From VFMC01 sp963791635 (GTDB taxonomy: Bacteria; Actinomycetota; Acidimicrobiia; Acidimicrobiales; Ilumatobacteraceae): a stretch of DNA of 64,000 bases. Shown piece by piece: positions 24,209 to 32,092 of this stretch. The notes under the pieces are model-generated. The model had not been told where the DNA came from. It ran no database searches and saw only the letters and a list, made by a program, of their open reading frames with translations. The translations under genes and the position numbers were made by a program. The first letter of the stretch is position 1. Each line of letters begins with the position of its first letter. The DNA is taken from assembly GCA_963791635.1 (NCBI GenBank), contig CAWBTC010000005.1, positions 682,001 through 746,000 of the forward strand, given 5' to 3'.

Positions 24209-24450
24209 GTGGGCGTTCTCCTGGAATCGGTGGGGTGTTTCGGGAGGAAACGGCACCGGCCGCTCGAGCGGTTCCTGGATCAGGACGCGAGTGGCGAGGT
24301 CAGCGCGGTGCCGAGGTGCGTGCAAGGACGCAGAAGGAGGGCGTGGTCATCATCTGACGTTCCTCCTGTTCTGCGCTGCGCGAGCGCCTCGTGGCCGACG
24401 AACACGACGATACTCGTCAGCACAGGGGGCGGCGGGTGTATTTTCAGCGC

Positions 24451-24957
24451 GTGACCCCCCTCGAACAGCTCTGGAACGGATGGCGCGCCACCTACGTCCA
24501 GACCGCTGACCAGCGTCGCGCCGACGGCTCCAGCATCTTCACCGCGATCTTGAACAGTGGGCTGTCCGACGAGGAGGCGCACATCGTCCACCGAGGTGTC
24601 ACGACGTTCGTGATCATGAATGCGTTCCCCTACAGCGTCGGACATCAACTGGTGCTGCCGTACCGTGAGGTGGCCGACCTGGAGGACCTCGATGCCGGCG
24701 AGACGGCGGAACTGTGGGCGACGGTCACGCAAGCCGTTCGTGCCGTGAAGGCGGCGCTGTCACCGACGGGTGTGAACGTCGGCATCAACCTCGGCCGTCC
24801 GGCAGGCGGGAGCGTGAGCGATCACCTGCACGTGCACGTCGTGCCGAGATGGGTGGGCGACGCGAACTTCATGACCGCCACGGCCAACACCCGCACCCTG
24901 CCTGAAGCGTTGCCCGACACGGCCGCCAAACTTCGCAAATCGTGGCCCGTCTCGTAG
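24451..24957 (+). CDS. HIT-family hydrolase/AP4A phosphorylase-like
   Basis: The 168-residue protein has the histidine triad HLHVHVVPRW near residue 126 and the family's upstream strand block (FVIMNAFPYSVGHQLVLPYREV). HIT enzymes cleave or phosphorolyse nucleoside phosphates. The genomic position between thrS and pgsA is the same as that of Rv2613c of M. tuberculosis, a diadenosine tetraphosphate phosphorylase, so that activity is the best guess. GTG 24451 is chosen because it starts the conserved part (MTPLEQLWNGWRATYV). The 243-bp gap upstream (24209-24450) shows no other feature. Confidence 0.9.
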   Translation: MTPLEQLWNGWRATYVQTADQRRADGSSIFTAILNSGLSDEEAHIVHRGVTTFVIMNAFPYSVGHQLVLPYREVADLEDLDAGETAELWATVTQAVRAVKAALSPTGVNVGINLGRPAGGSVSDHLHVHVVPRWVGDANFMTATANTRTLPEALPDTAAKLRKSWPVS

Positions 24958-24960
24958 CCT
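24955..24960 (+). promoter_or_regulatory. -10 hexamer TAGCCT before the membrane-protein gene
   Basis: TAGCCT overlaps the HIT stop codon and stands ten bases before ATG 24971. The same TAGCCT plus purine-rich spacer precedes pgsA and queA. Confidence 0.42.
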
Positions 24961-24970
24961 GGGAGCCGAT

Positions 24971-25540
24971 ATGAACGACACCGATGCCCACGCAGCGAGC
25001 CTTCAGAACGTCGAGGGGAACGCACGGCAGCACGGTGACGAGGACGCGCAGGCGGACGAGGTCCGCGACCAGCTGCCGGAAGACCTGAACGCTGCTGGAT
25101 TCGTCGGCCCGTATCAGTTCCCCGACAACAGCCGTCGCCGCCGGCCCGCACTCATCTACCTGGCCATCGCAGCGGTGTGCCTGGCGGTGTGGCTCCTCAA
25201 CCGTGGCGACGACGGCAGCGTGCTCGTGAACGAGGGTTGGTTGTGGGCCGCGATCCTGTTCGGTGGCGTCGGCGTGCTGTCGTTCACCTCCGGCTGGACG
25301 ATGCACGTCGACGAGAAGCAGGCGCTGGTGGCCGCGCAGGGCGCGGTCGGCTTCGCGATCGGTCACGCGTCTGCTCAGCAGGTCTGGCGTGGACTGCGCA
25401 GCCGCCCCACGTGGCGCGTGCTGGTGTACTCGGCCGAGAACCCTCCCCGTCAGCGTGGCCTCGTGCTCGTCGACGCCGTCGACGGCGCCGTGGTGGAGCA
25501 TCTCACCGAACTCAACCCCGAGGACGACTGGGTCGAGTGA
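24971..25540 (+). CDS. hypothetical membrane protein with two transmembrane helices
   Basis: The 189-residue protein has a charged N-terminal 60 residues rich in Asp and Glu, two hydrophobic helices (ALIYLAIAAVCLAVWLLN at about 65-82 and GWLWAAILFGGVGVLSF at about 92-108), then a soluble domain (MHVDEKQALVAAQGAVGFAIGHAS, WRVLVYSAENPPRQRG, VLVDAVDGAVVEHL). I do not recognise a family. It lies between the HIT and pgsA genes, a place where mycobacteria have no gene, so a link to phospholipid synthesis is only positional. The repeat copy 2 follows its stop. Confidence 0.72.
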   Translation: MNDTDAHAASLQNVEGNARQHGDEDAQADEVRDQLPEDLNAAGFVGPYQFPDNSRRRRPALIYLAIAAVCLAVWLLNRGDDGSVLVNEGWLWAAILFGGVGVLSFTSGWTMHVDEKQALVAAQGAVGFAIGHASAQQVWRGLRSRPTWRVLVYSAENPPRQRGLVLVDAVDGAVVEHLTELNPEDDWVE

Positions 25541-25546
25541 CCGACC

Positions 25547-25653
25547 GCGATGAGAGATGAGCGTCGCTGCCGACCGCATCTCTCATCTCCTGTGGAGCCA
25601 GCTCGGAGCGATGTGAGATCGGACCGGCAGGGCCACTCATCTCTCATCGCGGT
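25547..25653. repeat. paired-hairpin repeat element, copy 2
   Basis: First hairpin: GATGAGAGAT at 25549-25558 pairs with ATCTCTCATC at 25578-25587. The second hairpin has its right arm ACTCATCTCTCATCG intact, while the left arm has changed to GATGTGAGATC. As with copy 1 at 7797-7904, it fills the gap between convergent genes (25540 and 25666). Confidence 0.83.
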
Positions 25654-25665
25654 GTGGCGATCTGC

Positions 25666-25971
25666 TCAGTCGTCGAAGTCGGGGTTCGCGGCCGCCACCG
25701 CGCGGATCTGCCGTCCCAGCTCGAGGGCGATGGTGCGCAGTTCGTCGAGTTCGTCGCCCCAGCTGTCGGCGGGGATGGCCTCGATGGTGTCGGCGATCTG
25801 GGTCGGATCGGTGGAGGTGTGCACCAGCCGGGCAGCCCGTGCCACGTGCCCGTCGATCGTGGACAGCTGTGCACCGACAACGGCGCTGCTGAGGTCGCCA
25901 CGTGCCTCGCGGAGGCGCCGTGGGAGCGAACGGAACATGATCGCCAGATCGGCGGGTGAGGAATCCGACAT
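25666..25971 (-). CDS. small hypothetical protein
   Basis: The 101-residue product (MSDSSPADLAIMFRSLPRRLREARG...) is likely all-helical, soluble and acidic toward its end (IPADSWGDELDELRTIALELGRQIRAV, ...NPDFDD). No family was recognised. ATG 25971 is the first in-frame start with protein-like sequence after it; the frame is open to 26103. It is divergent from pgsA with 50 bp between the starts, and converges on the membrane-protein gene across repeat copy 2. Codon use and amino-acid composition fit a real gene, but evidence is limited. Confidence 0.55.
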   Translation of the reverse strand: MSDSSPADLAIMFRSLPRRLREARGDLSSAVVGAQLSTIDGHVARAARLVHTSTDPTQIADTIEAIPADSWGDELDELRTIALELGRQIRAVAAANPDFDD

Positions 25972-26006
25972 CGTGCCTATGGTGCCACTGCTGGGGGCGG
26001 CTCGGA

Positions 26007-26012
26007 TAGCCT
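26007..26012 (+). promoter_or_regulatory. -10 hexamer TAGCCT for pgsA
   Basis: TAGCCT is followed by nine bases (GAGATCTCC) and the pgsA ATG, with no ribosome binding site. The layout is almost identical to that before queA. Confidence 0.5.
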
Positions 26013-26021
26013 GAGATCTCC

Positions 26022-26741
26022 ATGTTCGACGGAAAGTTCCGTGCGTCGGTCGATCGGGCGGTGAAGCCGGTCGGAGCCGGCCTTCGCCGCACCGGGATGT
26101 CACCCGACCACCTCACCATCATGGGCTTGCTGGTCGCCGTCGGCGCCGCGGTCGCGATCGGTGTCGGCGAGCTCCGCCTCGGCCTGGTCCTCGTGATCCT
26201 GGCGGCGCTGCCCGATCTGTTCGATGGAGCGCTCGCCAAGGCATCCAACACCTCCAGCCAGCGTGGTGCGTTCTTCGATTCGGTGATCGACCGTGTCACC
26301 GACTCGCTGTTGTTCGGTGGCGTCGCGTGGTACTTCGCGTCAGAAGAGTCGCCTCATCTGGCACTGCTGCCGTTCGCGATCATGGCGCTCAGCTCGGTGA
26401 TCTCCTACCAGCGGGCCAAGGCCGAGTCGCTCGGGCTCGACGCCAAGGGCGGGATCATGGAGCGTGCCGAGCGGATCATCCTGTTCTGTCTGGGCCTGTT
26501 GATCCCGATGCTGTTGATCCCGATCCTGTGGGTGATGCTCGCGCTCACCGCGGTCACTGCCGTGCAGCGGTTCGTGAAGGTGTGGAAGCAGGCCGACGTC
26601 GCCCCGGTGACGGCGGCGAAGATCGAGATGCGGCGCAGCCGTCGGCAGAGCCGGAAGGTCGTGCGCACCGAGCGCCGGCGGACGCGCATCTCGCGCCTGA
26701 GCGGTCAGGTCCGCCGTGACTCCGACCGCCACTCGCGCTGA
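26022..26741 (+). CDS. pgsA: CDP-alcohol phosphatidyltransferase, probable phosphatidylinositol-phosphate synthase
   Basis: The 239-residue membrane enzyme contains the CDP-alcohol signature DLFDGALAKASN...GAFFDSVIDRVTD, with all four metal aspartates; the usual Arg after the first block is Lys here. About five to six hydrophobic helices span residues 25-185 (LTIMGLLVAVGAAVAIG, LLPFAIMALSSVIS, FCLGLLIPMLLIPIL). The tail (about 195-239) is strongly basic. In mycobacteria the gene at this position (PgsA1, Rv2612c) joins inositol phosphate to CDP-diacylglycerol, the first step toward PIMs. The next gene is a PatA-like acyltransferase, 21 bp downstream, supporting the same role. Confidence 0.9.
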   Translation: MFDGKFRASVDRAVKPVGAGLRRTGMSPDHLTIMGLLVAVGAAVAIGVGELRLGLVLVILAALPDLFDGALAKASNTSSQRGAFFDSVIDRVTDSLLFGGVAWYFASEESPHLALLPFAIMALSSVISYQRAKAESLGLDAKGGIMERAERIILFCLGLLIPMLLIPILWVMLALTAVTAVQRFVKVWKQADVAPVTAAKIEMRRSRRQSRKVVRTERRRTRISRLSGQVRRDSDRHSR

Positions 26742-26762
26742 TCACCTCCTGATCCGCCTGAC

Positions 26763-27704
26763 ATGACCGAGCCGACCGAGCGGAACCGCTTCACCGACGC
26801 GGCCACGGTGAGCGGCTACCGGTTGGGTTCGCTCGCCGCCCGGATGATGCCCGGTCCGTTGGCGACTGCGGCGGCATCGTCGATCGGGTTCAGCGCCAGC
26901 GTCGCGAGTCCGGCTCGGCGCGAGATGTTTCAGCGTCACCTCCGCCGGGTGAACCCGAAGATGGGTCGCGCTGCGATGCGGATTGCGACGCAGACCGCGT
27001 TCGACAGCTATGCGAAGTACTACGTGGAGAGCTTCCGCCTGCCGACGATGTCCACGCAGACCGTCGAGCGCGGCTTCACCACCGAGGGCTACCGCGAGCA
27101 CATCCTGCCGGCACTCGAACAGGGCAACGGGGTGATCCTCGCGCTGCCGCACCTCGGCGGATGGGAGTGGGCGGGCCGGTGGATGACTGACCAGGGTCAC
27201 AGGCTCACGGTCGTCGTGGAGCCGCTCGAACCACCCGAGTTGTTCCAGTGGTTCACCGACCTGCGCAAAGACCTCGGCATGAACGTGGTGCCGCTCGGCC
27301 CGAAGGCTGCGAGCACCGTGCTGCAGGCGCTTCGTGACAACCACGTGGTCTGTTTGTTGTGCGACCGCGACCTCGACCACACCGGCGTGGACGTCGAGTT
27401 CTTCGGCGAGCGCACCACGCTGCCGGCGGGGCCGGCGATGCTGTCGCTGCGGACTGGGGCACCGCTGCTGCCGACAGGCGTGTACTTCACGCCCCGCTAC
27501 AACGGCCACCACGCGATCGTGCGGCCACCAGTGCCCATCCAACGCCTCGGTGGCGGATTGCGCGAGGACGTGTCACGGGTGACCCAACTGTTGGCGCACG
27601 AGCTCGAGTTCCTCATCCGACGCGCCCCCGAGCAGTGGCACCTGTTCCAACCGAACTGGCCCTCAGACCCCGGCTACGCCGAAAGCGCCAGGTCAGCGGG
27701 CTGA
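26763..27704 (+). CDS. phosphatidylinositol mannoside acyltransferase-like (PatA / lipid A acyltransferase family)
   Basis: The 313-residue protein belongs to the HtrB/LpxL-like acyltransferase family. It has VILALPHLGGWEWAG with the His of the catalytic pair, LCDRDLDHTGVDVEFFGE with the later acidic site, and TTLPAGPAMLSLRTGAPLLPTG. Position next to pgsA and sequence type match mycobacterial Rv2611c, which acylates the mannose of PIM1/PIM2. It is peripheral to the inner membrane. It follows pgsA with a 21-bp gap and is probably in the same transcript. In mycobacteria pimA follows directly, but here pimA is 11.8 kb away. Confidence 0.88.
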   Translation: MTEPTERNRFTDAATVSGYRLGSLAARMMPGPLATAAASSIGFSASVASPARREMFQRHLRRVNPKMGRAAMRIATQTAFDSYAKYYVESFRLPTMSTQTVERGFTTEGYREHILPALEQGNGVILALPHLGGWEWAGRWMTDQGHRLTVVVEPLEPPELFQWFTDLRKDLGMNVVPLGPKAASTVLQALRDNHVVCLLCDRDLDHTGVDVEFFGERTTLPAGPAMLSLRTGAPLLPTGVYFTPRYNGHHAIVRPPVPIQRLGGGLREDVSRVTQLLAHELEFLIRRAPEQWHLFQPNWPSDPGYAESARSAG

Positions 27705-28056
27705 CCTTGCCAACTCAGACGTGCCGGTCGTCATCGGGTCCTCATACTGCCCTCACACCCGCGCTCTGATCGTGCCGCTGACTTCCGCTCGCTTCCACGC
27801 CCCTCGGGTCAAGCCAGCTGCAACCGACCGGCATTCATTGGAGCTCGCGACCGGGGGGACGTGGTGTCATCCCTGAACGCCGCCACCTCGGTGTCCGCGA
27901 ATTTGCAGCTACGACGCCAAAGGTTCTCGGGTCCGCGAGGTCCCCTCCCGCTGTTGTCCGCTCCGCCTGGCCCTTGCGTGCGATGCACGTGTGGAACAGG
28001 ATGAGTGAGCAGCTGCCGGTGGACTCACCGGTGGCATCCTCGATCGAAGGTACGAC
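27705..28056. other. 352-bp intergenic gap, no feature recognised
   Basis: I see no ORF with protein-like sequence, tRNA-like structure, or clear hairpin in this stretch. The last 20 bases carry a GAAGG ribosome binding site for the next gene. This gap marks the left edge of the accessory block. Confidence 0.5.
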
Positions 28057-28503
28057 ATGAAGGTACGGAGTGTGGTCGTGGGCACGGACGGTTCCGAGAA
28101 TGCTCGGCAGGCGGTGGAAGCCGCTGCTGAGGTCGTGGCGGACGACGGTGTCGTCCATGTCGTGTCGGCGTTCGAGCCCCTGTCGGCCCACGCCGCCTCA
28201 GCGATCCTCGGCGCGCTTCCGTCGGAGCTCAGGGATGCCTATGACCCGTTCGCGTCGGTCCGGATCCTGCTCCAAGACACCGAAGACTTCTACAAGCACC
28301 GGAACATCCAGTGTGAGACCCACCTGAGCGACGAGGACCCTGCATCTGCGATTCTCGATCTCGCCGACGAAGTGCATGCCGATCTGATCGTCGTCGGGAG
28401 CAGGGGCCTCGGCCGGGGCCGGCGCTTCATCCACGGCAGTGTCTCAACGCGCATCGCGAACCACTCCAGGCGAAGCATCCTGATGGTCAGAACTCAGGAG
28501 TGA
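28057..28503 (+). CDS. universal stress protein (UspA family)
   Basis: The 148-residue protein has the complete USP fold: VVVGTDGSENARQAVEAAAEV at the N-terminus and the ATP-binding loop VVGSRGLGRGRRFIHGSVSTRIANHS (G-2x-G-9x-G-S) near the end. It is therefore of the ATP-binding class. Such proteins are induced by hypoxia, nutrient stress or redox stress in actinobacteria. The start has GAAGG eight bases upstream. It stands alone after a 352-bp gap. Confidence 0.92.
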   Translation: MKVRSVVVGTDGSENARQAVEAAAEVVADDGVVHVVSAFEPLSAHAASAILGALPSELRDAYDPFASVRILLQDTEDFYKHRNIQCETHLSDEDPASAILDLADEVHADLIVVGSRGLGRGRRFIHGSVSTRIANHSRRSILMVRTQE

Positions 28504-28537
28504 ACCCACGCACGACTCGCTGCCGTGAGCGGGGGCG

Positions 28538-29528
28538 ATGGTGGCGGTCGAGCGCCGGTGGGTCTGCCTGCCACCTGCTCTTTGGCCGGTCTACGCTCGA
28601 CAGGTGGGTGCATCCCCGGCCGGGCGAAGGCGGCGAGGCTGGCGGTGGATGGGCCTTGCCGCCGCCGTGCTCGTCGTGGGTGTCGCCGGGTGGGCGGTGG
28701 CACGGTTCCATGACACGACGACACCGATCTCGATCGATGCAGCTCGGTCCGACTACGCCGCTTCCGAGTCGACGGTGAGTTCGACTCCGTCTGCATCGGT
28801 CTCGTCGACGACAGGCGAGAGCGGGACATCGCAGACATCGCAGACATCCCAGACATCCCAGACATCCCAGTCGCTGCCGTCTCTGCCGTCATCGCCGTCC
28901 ACGCAGCCTCCCGGCGTGCTGCAGCTCGCTGCGCCGGGTGTGTACCGGATGACGACGACGGGTCGCGAGAGCATCGACGTGCTGGGCGGCGCGTCGCACG
29001 ACTACCCGGCAGAGACACCGCTCGTCGTTCGGCGGTCCGGCTGTGGGGTCCGGGTGGAGTGGACGCCGCTCGAAGAGCGGACCGAGTGGTGGGAGATGTG
29101 CCTCGTGGACGGAGGCATCGCCGTCGCTCGCTACGGCGGAACACATGAGTTCTTCGGGCAACGAGACGAACGTACCGTCGAGTGTCCGGAACGGTCGTGG
29201 CTCGTCCCTCCTCCCCAGACAGACGCGACCACCTGGCAGCTCACGTGCTCGGGGAGCGGACTCGTCGAGGTGCGCACGTTCACGATCGCGCACCTGGGTC
29301 AACGTCACCGTGGCTGGCGTTCCCGTGCTCGCGCTGCGGGTCGACATGACTGGGAGCGTCACGGGCGACAGCGACAGTGCGTCCACCCGGTCGTTGCTGC
29401 TCAGCGAGAACGGCCTCCCGCTGTCATGGTCGGACGACGTGCTCGGCTCCTCGGACACCGTCGCCGGAATCGCGGTGTATCGCGAGACGATCGAGATGTC
29501 GCTCGTCAGCGCGTCGCCCGAGGCGTGA
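28538..29528 (+). CDS. membrane-anchored or secreted hypothetical protein, frameshifted near 29305
   Basis: The frame from GTG 28538 (GTG 28604 is an alternative) has a basic segment, one membrane helix (WMGLAAAVLVVGVAGWAVA) and a Ser/Thr-rich linker with TSQ repeats, followed by an extracellular domain (APGVYRMTTTGRESIDVLGG, CGVRVEWTPLEERTEWWEMC, TVECPERSW). Near 29305 the sense passes to the next frame, which reads TWVNVTVAGVPVLALRVDMTG and ends IEMSLVSASPEA at 29528. One extra base explains the switch. The domain family is not recognised; the Cys residues suggest disulphides outside the cell. Confidence 0.65.
28826..28870. repeat. 9-bp tandem repeats encoding TSQ
   Basis: Five units of ACATCGCAG / ACATCCCAG lie in tandem within the linker of the membrane-anchored protein gene and encode TSQTSQTSQTSQTSQ. 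Confidence 0.88.
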
Positions 29529-29549
29529 GCATCGACTCAAGTTTTTTTT
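29526..29549 (+). terminator. weak hairpin followed by eight T
   Basis: TGAG-CATCGA-CTCA followed by AG and a run of eight T at 29542-29549 ends the secreted-protein gene. The stem is only 4 bp, but the T-run is exceptional for this GC-rich sequence. It might be an intrinsic terminator. Confidence 0.4.
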
Positions 29550-29579
29550 GTGTTGTGTGTGCACGACTCGGGCGACGTC

Positions 29580-31049
29580 TCAGCTCGCCCGGCGGCGCTT
29601 GGCCTTGGCCGGTCGGCTGAGGTCGAGGAGGTCGTGCATCCCTCGCGTGATGCCGTCGGCCAAGATGTCGATGTCGGGCACCGTGTCCCAGTCGCCGGTC
29701 ACGCCAAAGGCGATCTTGCGGTTGTAGGACAGGATCGCCACCCCCGTCCGGACGCCCTGGGAGAGCGGCACGAACGGGATGTACTCGAGCATCTCACGGC
29801 CGCACGCGTAGAGCGGTACCTGGGGACCGGGCACGTTGGTCGTGACCGTGTTGACGCTGCGCTGGGGGAGTCTGCGCATCACGCTGACCGCGGTGCGCAA
29901 CCCCACCGACAGCAGCGCCGGTGGTGCGAAGTCGGCGAGGTCGAACAGCATCTTGCTCGCGGCCGCCTGATGGGAATCCTTCAGGCCGGTCATCTGAGTG
30001 CTGATCGAATGCAATCGCTCGATGGGGTCTTCGATACCAACGGGGAGCTCGGCGATCAATGCCGACACCTGGTTGCTGGGCGAGTGATCGTCCTTGGCGC
30101 GCAGCGACACAGGCACCAGCGAACGGACCACCACGCCGTCGAGTTGCTCACCACGAGCGAGCAACAGGTCGCGGAAGCCGGAGGTGATCGCGGTCAGCAC
30201 GACATCGTTCACCGTGCCCCCGTGCGCTGCGCGCACCTGCTTCACCTCGTCGATCGTGGTGTGCGCCGACGCCCAACGGCGATGCGGCCCGATGGTGCCC
30301 TCGATCGGCAGCAGCACGTTCGGCTTCAACTGCTGGCCAAGCGAGCGAGCGCCTTCCACGATCCCGGCCATCTCACCGACGAGGCGTTTCGGAGTGGTCA
30401 CCATCGACCGTCCCCATCGCAGGACCTCCTCGGGGCTCGCGACCGTCTCGGTGAGTGCATTCCGGACGAGATCGGCGTCCGATGGTTCTGCTGCTGGGCG
30501 CCAATGATCGTCCACCGGCGGTGATCCCTCGCGGGTCGAGTCGAGCACGACCGCCATCAGATCGGTGCCCGAGATGCCGTCCACCATGCAATGGTGCACC
30601 TTGGAGATCAGCGCCCACGTGCCGTCGGCCAGACCCTCGACGATCCAGGTTTCCCAGAGCGGGCGATGGCGGTCGAGCTCCTGCGACATGAGCCGGCCCA
30701 TCAGGTTGCGGAGGTCGTCTCGCGATCCGGGCGGTGGGAGCGCCGTGTGGCGGATGTGGTAGTCGAGCCGGAAGTGAGGGTCGTCCACCCACACCGGGCG
30801 CCCCACACCGCCCGGCACGAATCGCACCTTCTGGCGATACCGGGGCACCAGCGGCAGCTTGCCCCTGAAGAGTGACACGAGGTCTGCGTACGCCGGCGCC
30901 GGCCCCTCGAAGATCGCGCAGGACGCGATGTGCATGTGGTTGATGCCGTCCTCGATGTGCAGGAACGTGGCGTCCAGTGGGCTCATTCGGTCCATGTCGT
31001 GCAGTCCCTCGTCGTCCGATCCATGCGCGTGACCCCGCGTCTCGGTCAT
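29580..31049 (-). CDS. wax ester synthase/diacylglycerol acyltransferase (WS/DGAT)
   Basis: The 489-residue protein has the WS/DGAT active-site motif HHCMVDGISG near residue 150 (HHxxxDG), the N-terminal MSPLDATFLHIEDGINHMH block, PLWETWIVEGL, and the C-terminal NVPGPQVPLYACG and GLTGDW-type (FGVTGDWDTVPD) blocks. It transfers acyl groups from acyl-CoA to diacylglycerol or fatty alcohols, making storage lipid at the membrane. Translation could start at 31049 or at the Met at 30995 (MDRMSPLD). It is divergent from the HPrK-like gene with 83 bp between them, so the two may share regulation. Confidence 0.95.
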   Translation of the reverse strand: MTETRGHAHGSDDEGLHDMDRMSPLDATFLHIEDGINHMHIASCAIFEGPAPAYADLVSLFRGKLPLVPRYRQKVRFVPGGVGRPVWVDDPHFRLDYHIRHTALPPPGSRDDLRNLMGRLMSQELDRHRPLWETWIVEGLADGTWALISKVHHCMVDGISGTDLMAVVLDSTREGSPPVDDHWRPAAEPSDADLVRNALTETVASPEEVLRWGRSMVTTPKRLVGEMAGIVEGARSLGQQLKPNVLLPIEGTIGPHRRWASAHTTIDEVKQVRAAHGGTVNDVVLTAITSGFRDLLLARGEQLDGVVVRSLVPVSLRAKDDHSPSNQVSALIAELPVGIEDPIERLHSISTQMTGLKDSHQAAASKMLFDLADFAPPALLSVGLRTAVSVMRRLPQRSVNTVTTNVPGPQVPLYACGREMLEYIPFVPLSQGVRTGVAILSYNRKIAFGVTGDWDTVPDIDILADGITRGMHDLLDLSRPAKAKRRRAS

Positions 31050-31118
31050 GGTCGCGCCGATGCATCAGCCGGGGGAGGGCACAAGGTCACTCCCCGGGCA
31101 CGATCTGGCCGGGTCATC

Positions 31119-31124
31119 TACAGT
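31119..31124 (+). promoter_or_regulatory. -10 hexamer TACAGT for the HPrK-like/radical SAM operon
   Basis: TACAGT is followed by eight bases and ATG 31133, without a ribosome binding site. This would be the promoter of the four-gene operon 31133-35137. Confidence 0.45.
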
Positions 31125-31132
31125 CACCAACC

Positions 31133-32092
31133 ATGGCAGCAGCGTCGCGGCGGGCGTTCCAGCCGATGGGGAGCTCACTCGTCGTCGACAGCGACGACGC
31201 CGTCGCGCTCGAGTCGATCGCCGGCACGCTCGGCGCGTACCCCGACAGGCTGGGGATCGGTGGAGCGATGCAGCTTCGTCTCAGCGTGCACACCGACACG
31301 GCGGCCGACCCTGGGTGGCCCGTCGTGACGGCCGAGCGCCTGCCCGGAGGCATGGTCGTGCGATGCGGCTCATCGTCAGCGACGGTCGACCATGCGATGT
31401 CGACCGCAGAGCTCGACCTCGCCGAGTCGTTCGTCACCATCTCAGATGCGGTGCGTCTCTTCGCGGAGGCGGCCTTCACGTCGGTGCACGTGGCCCACGG
31501 TCGGTTGCACGCGATCCATGGTGCGCTCGTGGTGCACGCAGGCATCGGACTCCTGCTGCGTGGTCCATCGGGTGCGGGAAAGAGCACCATCACGTACGCG
31601 TGCCTGCGTCGTGGGATGGCGATGGCGAGCGACGACTGGCTGTACGCCCCGGCGGGACGGCCCGTGAACGAGGTGGCCGGCTACCCGTGGCGGATGATGC
31701 TCACCGAGGCCGCCGCCGCCCGGTTCCCCGAGCTCGGTGGTGCCGAGCTCGTGCCGCACACGTCGGCCGAGGGCTGGAAGCTGCCGGTCGTGCCACCCAC
31801 GGATCGCCGCCACGTCACCCACGCGATCGACGCAGTCGTGCTGCTCGATCCCGATCCGTCACTCGAGCTCCGTGCGGTTGACGTCGACGAGGCTCGTCGA
31901 CGCTTCTGGGAAGCATCGTTGCCGGTCGAACGCGATCATCTCGACCCCGCCTGGGTCGACGATCTGCTCACCCGGCCCACGTTCGTGTTGCATCGAGGAC
32001 CGTCGCCCGATGACGCGGCGAGCGCACTCGAACAGCTGGCGGGCGAGCTCGCCTGCATCCATGAGGGGGAACGATGGCCGACATCCTGTTGA
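31133..32092 (+). CDS. HPr-kinase-like P-loop protein
   Basis: The 319-residue protein has a Walker A GPSGAGKST at about 144-152 preceded by HGALVVHAGIGLLLR, and a following acidic site in MAMASDDWLYAP, the arrangement of HPr kinase/phosphorylase-like ATPases. No HPr-signature C-terminal sequence is seen and no PTS genes are nearby, so it is not the catabolite regulator. HPrK-like proteins of this stand-alone type occur in RiPP and other tailoring clusters, where some are kinases. The last 19 bp overlap the radical SAM gene start, so the two are translationally coupled. The substrate is unknown. Confidence 0.78.
   Translation: MAAASRRAFQPMGSSLVVDSDDAVALESIAGTLGAYPDRLGIGGAMQLRLSVHTDTAADPGWPVVTAERLPGGMVVRCGSSSATVDHAMSTAELDLAESFVTISDAVRLFAEAAFTSVHVAHGRLHAIHGALVVHAGIGLLLRGPSGAGKSTITYACLRRGMAMASDDWLYAPAGRPVNEVAGYPWRMMLTEAAAARFPELGGAELVPHTSAEGWKLPVVPPTDRRHVTHAIDAVVLLDPDPSLELRAVDVDEARRRFWEASLPVERDHLDPAWVDDLLTRPTFVLHRGPSPDDAASALEQLAGELACIHEGERWPTSC

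Noticed and set aside
31133..32092. Considered as the PTS regulator HPr kinase/phosphorylase
   Set aside because: No PTS genes are near and the HPrK C-terminal signature is missing; only the P-loop core is similar.
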